A stretch of 37,926 nt of DNA from Deltaproteobacteria bacterium. Lineage in GTDB: Bacteria; Desulfobacterota; Desulfuromonadia; Desulfuromonadales; Geopsychrobacteraceae. Location of the stretch: the NCBI GenBank assembly GCA_024279255.1, contig JAJRRT010000043.1, forward strand, positions 1-37,926. Direction: 5' to 3'. Every line of letters begins with the position of its first letter. The first letter of the stretch is position 1. Made by a program: the position numbers and the translations under genes. A model generated the notes under the pieces. The model did not search any database. It had not been told where the DNA came from and saw only the letters and a list, made by a program, of their open reading frames with translations. Below are positions 33,698 through 37,926 of the stretch, one piece after another.

Positions 33698-36229
33698 TTA
33701 AAAATCGACACGGTATCCCAAGGTAAGAAAGAAGTCCCGCGTTCGAAAAGTCTGACCGGCGTTGGTCTCATTCGCCCATTCGGCACCACCTTCAAACTCA
33801 AGATGTAACCGTTTTTTCCAGCGATATTCTACCCGAAACGCCGGACGAATACGCCAGCGATTTCCAGAATCATTTTTATTGTCCCGATAATCGATCAAAA
33901 TTTTTGGATTAAGCCGCAACTCTCGAAGGAGTGGATAGCGGGTATTCAGGTTCAGAGCCCAACTCGCTGAGGAATCGGTATCCGAATAACGCAGGCCAAC
34001 AATGGCGATATCCCCCTCCTTGATCAGACTGCTACCGATCAATTGCAGGGAGTAAAAATAGCTGTTCCCTCCCCCGTCCAGAGCGGCAACGCCACCCGAC
34101 GCTACCGTTGAACCGAAGCGTGCAACGGAAACGTCGCCGCTGACTTGCAGCTTTTCGCTCAAAGGATGCGTCAATCCCAAGGTATATGACTGACTCTTTG
34201 CGGTGCGATCAAGTGCCAGTTGAGTTATTTCATCATCAGTAAAGAGTCTGCGCAGAGCCGAGATACTGTCAACGGTCTGTCCCTGCAGAGCATTGCTGGT
34301 CGTCAACACCGGGCTGTTGCGATAGTCAGCCGACAGAGTCAGGGTCGTATTGTCAAGAAAACGCAGATTGCCATTGAAGAGCGCAGTGTTCAATTTGTTA
34401 TAAAAGATGTCGTAATCAACCAGAGAGAAAAAAGAACGAGTTGGTTCGAAGTAGCGCAGCTCCCCACCTACGGCACGTCTGTCAGTCATGCTGTCCACAG
34501 CCTGATTGATGATATACAGATTAACATCCCAGCGATTGGCGAAGGTCCCAAAATCGAAACTCAATCCGTATAGTGGCCGCTCGGTATCGATGCTGGTTTC
34601 ACTGGTCGAATTGACGGGAAAACCACTGACCAGATTAGCAGAAACCCGCTCACTGATCTGCCAACGCAGCAGCCCGCCATCAAAGCGTCCCAAAACTCCG
34701 CCACTGCTGCGCGACTGACGACCAAAACGCAGTGAAAGTTCCGGTTGGCGCGCAGCGATATCGAGATAAAGAGAACTGACCCTCACTTCATCATCGCCAT
34801 TATCCCTGAAATCGTTCTCAAGCCCACCGATAAAGGTCGTACGGATATCAAGGTTTTCACCACGCGAACGGGTATTAATATCAACATCAGTCCGCAGAGA
34901 AGATTGCGCCAGACGGGTCTCTCCATCAGTGATCAAACTGTCGTGAAAGTAAAACTGCGAAAAGCTTCCGTAAGCGTCATGTTTCCAGGCGTCAGCAGTC
35001 TGTTGTTTGGCTTTTCGCAAAGGGTCTTTCGGCGTGCTGCGCGCGGTCAACAGAGCACTCAGACGTTGACGTACCCGCTCTGAGGCTTCCCCATCGGGAT
35101 AAAGCTGCAGGTACCTTTCATATTCGGCTTTGGCGTGCGCCAGCTGGTTAGCACGATCACGAGCCAACCCCAGATATTCCTGAGCAAGCTGACGGGTTGC
35201 AGCATCTTCTGCCTGCAACAGACTGGTGTAGAGCAGCGCCGCACGTTGGTAGTCACCGGCGACCATGCTAGCTTCAGCCTGATCGAGCAACTGCTGACGA
35301 CGTTCCGCTGGCAAAACAGGCACTGGCTCTTCTGCTGGACGTAAAGTAACCGAAACTTCTTCCATCGATGCTGCCGGAGCCTCAACGACCAGAGGTGCTG
35401 GCTCAAAGAGTGCCGTATTGACGGAGTCACGTCGCTCTTCGAGCGTTGTCCGACTCAACCATGCCTCAGGAAATTCCTTTTTGAGTGTCAGCATGACCCG
35501 CTGCGCACTCTTCTTGTCGCCAAAAAATCCGAGCCGCAAACGGTGCCAGTTCTGCCCGCCCTTTTTGAAGCGCGTGGTATAGAGACGATACTGCTGCAGA
35601 TCCTCTCTTTCAGCAGGTAACTGCATATCTATCGGCTTAAGAGCGGATTCAAGATTAATCACATAAGGGAGCGCAAGGGCAACGGCGGGAGGTTCCATTA
35701 CCTCCGGCGGGGTGGGCTCTATTTTTTCAGGGGGAACTGCCGGCGCAGGTGCGGGAACAACAACGACTGGTTGCGCTTTAAGCGGTTTCGGTTGCAGTTG
35801 CAATTGAGGTTGCAGCAAAATCGTCAGCCGCAGAGGGTCACTCCCCCCTTTGATCCGGTACTCGACCTTATGCTCAAATTCAAGCAGCAATTGCGGCCCA
35901 CCGGGAGCATCTCCATCATAAGTAAGTGACCTCAACGGGCGTCCGGCCGAGGGTTTCCAACTATAAACCTTGCGACCAGAAAGCTCGACCATTTCCGAGG
36001 CGGCAAACAGAGAACGCAGCTCAACCTGCAAAAGCTTTCCTGCTCGAGCCGGGCTATGAGTCATATAACGTAATGGGAAATTGAAATTAATCTGGATCTC
36101 AACCCCTTCGGCAACTGAGAGGACCTCAACCTCTTCAACCACTCTGGTTACAGCAGCGACCGGGGTGACAAAGGCGATCAACAGCAGCCAGGTCCAAATT
36201 AATCCAATATAGGCTACCTTGCTATTCAC
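33698..36229 (-). CDS. Outer-membrane beta-barrel with AMIN-like, SPOR and TPR parts
   Basis: 843 aa. Signal peptide (1-26). AMIN-like beta domain (about 30-145: EGVEIQINFNFPLRYMTHSPARAGKLLQVELRSLF). Pro-rich linker. SPOR-like domain (about 210-265: YRLYTTRFKKGGQNWHRLRLGFFGDKKSAQRVMLTLKKEF), which binds peptidoglycan. TPR-like helices (about 305-400). From about 420 to the end an outer-membrane barrel of amphipathic strands, ending YRVDF: a terminal Phe, the barrel-assembly signal. GTG start at 36229, overlapping the upstream gene by 8 bases. The N-terminal domain resembles that of the upstream AMIN-like protein. A barrel tied to peptidoglycan and co-transcribed with a multiheme cytochrome could be a conduit through the outer membrane. 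Confidence 0.8.
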   Translation of the reverse strand: MNSKVAYIGLIWTWLLLIAFVTPVAAVTRVVEEVEVLSVAEGVEIQINFNFPLRYMTHSPARAGKLLQVELRSLFAASEMVELSGRKVYSWKPSAGRPLRSLTYDGDAPGGPQLLLEFEHKVEYRIKGGSDPLRLTILLQPQLQLQPKPLKAQPVVVVPAPAPAVPPEKIEPTPPEVMEPPAVALALPYVINLESALKPIDMQLPAEREDLQQYRLYTTRFKKGGQNWHRLRLGFFGDKKSAQRVMLTLKKEFPEAWLSRTTLEERRDSVNTALFEPAPLVVEAPAASMEEVSVTLRPAEEPVPVLPAERRQQLLDQAEASMVAGDYQRAALLYTSLLQAEDAATRQLAQEYLGLARDRANQLAHAKAEYERYLQLYPDGEASERVRQRLSALLTARSTPKDPLRKAKQQTADAWKHDAYGSFSQFYFHDSLITDGETRLAQSSLRTDVDINTRSRGENLDIRTTFIGGLENDFRDNGDDEVRVSSLYLDIAARQPELSLRFGRQSRSSGGVLGRFDGGLLRWQISERVSANLVSGFPVNSTSETSIDTERPLYGLSFDFGTFANRWDVNLYIINQAVDSMTDRRAVGGELRYFEPTRSFFSLVDYDIFYNKLNTALFNGNLRFLDNTTLTLSADYRNSPVLTTSNALQGQTVDSISALRRLFTDDEITQLALDRTAKSQSYTLGLTHPLSEKLQVSGDVSVARFGSTVASGGVAALDGGGNSYFYSLQLIGSSLIKEGDIAIVGLRYSDTDSSASWALNLNTRYPLLRELRLNPKILIDYRDNKNDSGNRWRIRPAFRVEYRWKKRLHLEFEGGAEWANETNAGQTFRTRDFFLTLGYRVDF

Positions 36230-36680
36230 CTCTTACCTCCTCCGCTGCAACCGGAAAAGGGGCGAGGATCCTGACATGCAGACTGCGGTAATCCCCCCCT
36301 TGCTCAACCTGCCACTGAGCTTTGCTCTTAAAATAGAGCGTCAGATAGAACCCTGAAAAGGTATCACCCTCATAAAGAACTTCTGTAATTCCAGCCAGAT
36401 TAGGCGTTTCTGGCGTATAGGATTCGCGACTTAAAAGCGCATCCCGATCAACAGCAGCAATTGCAATCGGTTGTAGTTGAATCCGCAGCTCACGCCCTGA
36501 CTCGGACGGGAAATGACTGATATAGTGCACCGGGAAATCAAAGGAGACATTAAGACTAACGAACTCTGGATGCTCACTGAGTACAACATCCCCCAGCACC
36601 CGGTCGCGCGTCGGTTGTGCTTGCAGTGGCAGAGCAAACAAAATGAGTAATAACAGGCAGTATCCAGATTTGACAGACAT
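36222..36680 (-). CDS. Exported AMIN-like domain protein
   Basis: 152 aa. ATG 36680 (MSVKSGYCLLLLIL) is chosen: GGAGG lies about 11 bases upstream and a signal peptide follows; the frame is open further upstream but overlaps the cytochrome gene. Signal peptide about 1-22 (ends LQA). The mature part is one AMIN-like domain: EFVSLNVSFDFPVHYISHFPSESGRELRIQLQPI, the same pattern as the barrel gene downstream (INFNFPLRYMTHSPARAGKLLQVELRSL). So the two probably arose by duplication and may bind one partner. It starts 4 bases after the cytochrome stop and overlaps the barrel gene by 8 bases. Confidence 0.8.
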   Translation of the reverse strand: MSVKSGYCLLLLILFALPLQAQPTRDRVLGDVVLSEHPEFVSLNVSFDFPVHYISHFPSESGRELRIQLQPIAIAAVDRDALLSRESYTPETPNLAGITEVLYEGDTFSGFYLTLYFKSKAQWQVEQGGDYRSLHVRILAPFPVAAEEVRGE

Positions 36681-36684
36681 CAGA

Positions 36685-37926
36685 TTAAAATCCTCCGTTC
36701 GTGCGGTGTTCGTTATTCCGGGTTTTATCAATTGTCGTCATCGAACTGTCGGTGTAGGTATGGCAAGACCCGGCACAATTACGCAGTTCACTGACCGTAT
36801 ACTTAGCACCATCTTTGACCTTTTTATGTGGCCCCGTCTCGTAATCACCGGCATGACATCCGGCGCAATCCGGCTGGTAGGCGCTGTTTCGCCAGGTCGG
36901 AGTTTGACTGTTGCTCTGATGGCAGTTGCGACAAGTGACCGACGAACGATGGTCGCCGGGATAGTTGCCCGAGCTATGTGTGAACCTGATCGTCGCCCAA
37001 CCACTGGTATTGTGACAGCTATCACATTGCTGATTCGTAATGAAGTGACCGCTATTCATACCGGTTGCAGTTGTCCCGTTATGGCAACTCGTGCAAACCC
37101 CGGCGGCGTTACCGTGATCGAAACTAGCCGGCAGCCAGGCCAGAGTCGAGTGACAAACTTCGCATTGGGCCGTAGTCTGGACATGGTTGCCTGATTTACC
37201 TGAAGCGGTAGTGCCGTTATGGCAACCATTACAGGTACCGGTAACCGCGGTATGATCGACATTAACCTGAGTCCAATTACTGGTCACATGGCAGCTTTCG
37301 CAAATATTGGTCGAAGCAATATGTTGTGGCGATTTGCCCGCCGCAGTACTGCCGTTATGACAACTGGCACAGGTACCGCTGACCGCCGTATGGTCCATCC
37401 GCACCTGGGTCCAGCTCGATGGCACATGGCAAAGCTCGCAACTCATACTGGAGGCGATATGCTGCGCTGACTTGCCGGTAGCACCGGTGCCATTGTGGCA
37501 GCTCGCGCAATTGCCGGTGACTCCAGTATGATCAACATTGACCTGGGTCCAGTTGCTGGTGGCATGACAATCTTCACAGGTATTTGTCGAGGCAATATGT
37601 TGTGGAGACTTTCCGGTGGCAGTCGTGCCGTTGTGGCAGCTGGCACAGGACCCGCTGACCGCAGTGTGATCCATCCGCACCTGCGCCCAACCACTGGTGA
37701 CATGACAAAGTTCGCAGCTGCTGTTTGAGGCGATATGCTGAGGTGACTTACCGGTGGCGCCGGTACCGTTATGACAGCTCGCACAGTTACCAGAGAACCC
37801 GCTGTGATCAACATTGACCTGGGTCCAGTTGGATGTCACATGGCAGCTGTCGCAACTGGCGCTGGTCGCTGTGTGTTGCGGAGATTTACCGGTTGCGGTC
37901 GTGCCGTTGTGGCAGCTGGCACAGGT
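36685..37926 (-). CDS. Multiheme c-type cytochrome (N-terminus outside window)
   Basis: At least 413 codons, open to the window edge; the gene begins beyond it. In the visible part there are 16 CxxCH motifs and one CxxxCH (CAGSCH near the end), so at least 16 and probably 17 hemes, plus those not visible. Most are in six exact 46-residue repeats, each with two hemes. After the repeats come CRNCH, CAGCH and CAGSCH in a non-repeated end. No hydrophobic anchor appears here, so the protein is probably periplasmic or on the surface, and its N-terminus must carry a signal. First gene of the operon with the AMIN-like and barrel genes. It may be an electron carrier or wire in respiration of solid or periplasmic acceptors. 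Confidence 0.9.
   Translation of the reverse strand, partial: TCASCHNGTTATGKSPQHTATSASCDSCHVTSNWTQVNVDHSGFSGNCASCHNGTGATGKSPQHIASNSSCELCHVTSGWAQVRMDHTAVSGSCASCHNGTTATGKSPQHIASTNTCEDCHATSNWTQVNVDHTGVTGNCASCHNGTGATGKSAQHIASSMSCELCHVPSSWTQVRMDHTAVSGTCASCHNGSTAAGKSPQHIASTNICESCHVTSNWTQVNVDHTAVTGTCNGCHNGTTASGKSGNHVQTTAQCEVCHSTLAWLPASFDHGNAAGVCTSCHNGTTATGMNSGHFITNQQCDSCHNTSGWATIRFTHSSGNYPGDHRSSVTCRNCHQSNSQTPTWRNSAYQPDCAGCHAGDYETGPHKKVKDGAKYTVSELRNCAGSCHTYTDSSMTTIDKTRNNEHRTNGGF
37000..37926 (-). repeat. Tandem 138-bp (46-residue) di-heme repeats
   Basis: Six full units plus the start of a seventh at the window edge, all 46 residues without any insertion. Each has Trp at 1, His at 8 (usually VDH or MDH), CxxCH at 15-19, His at 31 (QH, NH or GH) and CxxCH at 38-42. 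Units alternate between two types, WTQVNVDH and W(A/T)QVRMDH, so the true duplication length was 92 residues (276 bp) in the more recent part. Units five and six (towards 37000) are more divergent but keep all histidines. Confidence 0.9.

Noticed and set aside
36643..37728. Long plus-strand open frames in the cytochrome region
   Set aside because: They are antisense shadows of the repetitive cytochrome gene and have repeated low-complexity content.
37000..37926. CRISPR-like or satellite repeat array
   Set aside because: The 138-bp period is that of the 46-residue heme repeat in a coding frame; repeats diverge mainly as protein-coding sequence does.

Overview
The window looks like a chromosomal segment of a Gram-negative, anaerobic or facultatively anaerobic deltaproteobacterium of the Desulfuromonadales type (Geobacter, Desulfuromonas and relatives). 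This is inferred from a long multiheme c-type cytochrome with an outer-membrane barrel gene, a NapH-like ferredoxin membrane protein, lipoproteins with lipoboxes, and many small ATGA gene overlaps. No ribosomal RNA, tRNA or CRISPR array was seen.

Layout. 1-820: end of a cupin gene and a convergent hypothetical gene with a shared terminator. 1391-7427: glutamate synthase gltB-gltD; gltB carries an in-frame TAA where the family has Glu. 7533-11225: small hypothetical, a carbonic-anhydrase-like protein, then a coupled run (DUF1456, DUF2164, LEA2-type lipoprotein, YchJ-like), a lipoprotein and a strong terminator. 11486-17988: tag glycosylase, a SpoIIAA-like protein, DUF4920 plus a PepSY-like membrane protein, a ferritin-like protein, a GIDE-like membrane protein with EF-hand, LemA and a J-domain protein. 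18481-22244: accessory region with a small Cys/His protein, a decayed IS110-type element with a structured upstream end, and an AT-rich gene for a large exported ankyrin-like protein of unknown function. 22382-26494: PaaI-type thioesterase, EfpL/YeiP-type factor, Nudix hydrolase, and on the minus strand an alpha/beta hydrolase and the acetolactate synthase large subunit.

The acetolactate synthase gene is preceded by a textbook transcription attenuator: a 17-residue leader peptide holding Leu-Leu-Val-Val-Val-Val-Val-Ile, alternative stems and a terminator. This leader is missed by ordinary gene calling. Divergent from it (26909-30542) is a three-gene coupled operon: a P-loop protein with an unknown N-terminal domain, a half-size ABC exporter whose Q-loop Gln and H-loop His are both replaced, and an alpha/beta hydrolase. 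Its last stop codon lies in an 11-bp inverted repeat bounding a 236-bp noncoding, MITE-like element.

30794-37926 (minus strand): a secreted two-repeat protein, a class I glutamine amidotransferase, a NapH-like protein, then a terminator-bounded operon of a multiheme cytochrome (at least 16 CxxCH and one CxxxCH in the visible part), a small AMIN-like exported protein and an AMIN-like/SPOR/TPR outer-membrane barrel. The cytochrome is built of exact 46-residue di-heme units with four invariant histidines each. Cytochrome, periplasmic protein and barrel together are the best candidate here for an undescribed system, possibly an outer-membrane electron conduit; that role is inference.
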